Shown here piece after piece: positions 7,644-7,886 of a DNA stretch of 7,886 bases. A program made the position numbers and the translations under genes. The DNA is from an uncultured Nitrospinaceae bacterium. GTDB lineage: Bacteria; Nitrospinota; Nitrospinia; Nitrospinales; VA-1. Below the pieces are notes generated by a model. The model was not told where the DNA came from and did not search any database. It worked only from the letters and a program-made list of their open reading frames with translations. Position 1 is the first letter of the stretch; the number at the start of each line of letters is the position of its first letter. The stretch covers positions 1-7,886 of the forward strand of contig CALJGH010000092.1 of NCBI GenBank assembly GCA_938073925.1. The letters are read 5' to 3'.

Positions 7644-7654
7644 GTTTGAAAATA
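7635..7654 (+). repeat. Direct repeat TTGAAAATA x2, 11 bp apart
   Basis: TTGAAAATA occurs at 7635-7643 and 7646-7654. The first copy forms the right arm of the 8-bp dyad, so the second acts as an extra half-site about one helical turn farther out. That arrangement of a full dyad plus an added half-site resembles how LysR-type tetramers cover a recognition and an activation site. Confidence 0.4.
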
Positions 7655-7833
7655 TAAATATTAAAACAAACACTCAATTAACAGAAATCTCCTTAAAGCA
7701 TATGCGTGAACACAGCCTGACATTATAAAGTTTTAAGCGAGCTCCCTACGGCATACCCCAAAGTTAGTTTAATTTAGAACATAACCTCACCTAAGTTTAA
7801 ATGGTTTTTAGCGATAAAAGCACAAACCAACGT

Positions 7834-7839
7834 AAGGAG
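7834..7839 (+). promoter_or_regulatory. Strong Shine-Dalgarno (AAGGAG) before a plus-strand start
   Basis: AAGGAG lies 8 bases before the ATG at 7848 and 3 bases before an ATG at 7843. It is the best ribosome-binding site in the window. The nearer ATG gives only ATG-TCA-TGA, so the ATG at 7848 is the better-spaced start. It shows that a real plus-strand gene probably starts here. Confidence 0.55.
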
Positions 7840-7847
7840 ACCATGTC

Positions 7848-7886
7848 ATGAAAAAGTACTAAAAAAAGTTAAAAAGGGAATGGGAA
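7848..7886 (+). pseudogene. Start of an unidentified plus-strand gene, interrupted by TAA at codon 5
   Basis: From the ATG at 7848 the frame reads MKKY, then TAA (7860-7862), then KKLKREWE to the window edge with no further stop. The continuing frame looks protein-like (basic, then Trp-Glu) and follows a strong ribosome site. A single base change (for example TTA to TAA, Leu to stop) would account for it. Alternatives are a true four-residue leader peptide, a sequencing or assembly error in the A-run at 7861-7867, or a different real start downstream. Only 13 codons are visible, so neither product nor status can be settled. It is transcribed away from the LysR-type gene and may share its control region. 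Confidence 0.3.

Larger units (their letters stand above)
7552..7847. promoter_or_regulatory. Divergent intergenic control region between the regulator and a plus-strand gene start
   Basis: This 296-base stretch lies between the start of the LysR-type gene (minus strand) and a plus-strand start at 7848. The part nearest the regulator (7555-7675) is extremely A+T rich and packed with repeats (separate entries), while 7680-7800 is closer to the window average. A perfect TATAAT on the minus strand (7722-7727) could be a -10 for the regulator, but no good -35 lies 16-18 bases upstream. No other open frame worth calling is present. LysR-type proteins often repress their own gene from such divergent regions, which suits the layout. 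Confidence 0.4.

Noticed and set aside
7552..7700. Possible replication origin or phage attachment site because of extreme AT content
   Set aside because: No DnaA-box cluster, integrase, tRNA or flanking duplication is visible; a divergent promoter region explains the AT richness.

Overview
The window holds most of one AT-rich, minus-strand gene cluster for uptake of inorganic carbon by the DAB (DabA/DabB) mechanism. Reading along the minus strand, from high to low coordinates, the order is: a LysR-family regulator of the NhaR type (7551-6664), dabB, an ion-translocating NuoL-like membrane subunit (6454-4763), a second, divergent NuoM-like membrane protein (4746-3511), a long-form dabA with all zinc ligands (3464-204), and the first 49 codons of a PII-like signalling protein (147 to beyond position 1). 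Spacings are 209, 16, 46 and 56 bases. The four genes from dabB on are probably one operon, with the regulator just upstream in the same direction.

How the parts would work together, from family knowledge: DabB is thought to couple the cation gradient across the inner membrane to DabA, a beta-carbonic-anhydrase-like zinc protein on the cytoplasmic side. DabA hydrates CO2 in one direction and so accumulates bicarbonate for autotrophic fixation. The PII-like protein is a likely allosteric sensor of the system and the LysR protein its transcriptional switch. The extra NuoM-like subunit is the part the simple two-gene DabAB model does not explain. It keeps the fold landmarks but lacks the lysine and histidines of a proton channel, so it may be a structural or coupling subunit.

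The right end (7552-7886) is a divergent intergenic region. It contains a strong 8-bp interrupted dyad, two sets of direct repeats phased by whole helical turns, and a plus-strand gene start with the best ribosome-binding site in the window. That reading frame is stopped by TAA at codon 5 and is otherwise open to the window edge.

The organism is a bacterium with low G+C and weak Shine-Dalgarno signals ahead of most genes. It is plausibly a Gram-negative chemolithoautotroph, but the sequence alone does not fix the lineage. No tRNA, rRNA, CRISPR array, transposase or convincing intrinsic terminator was seen.
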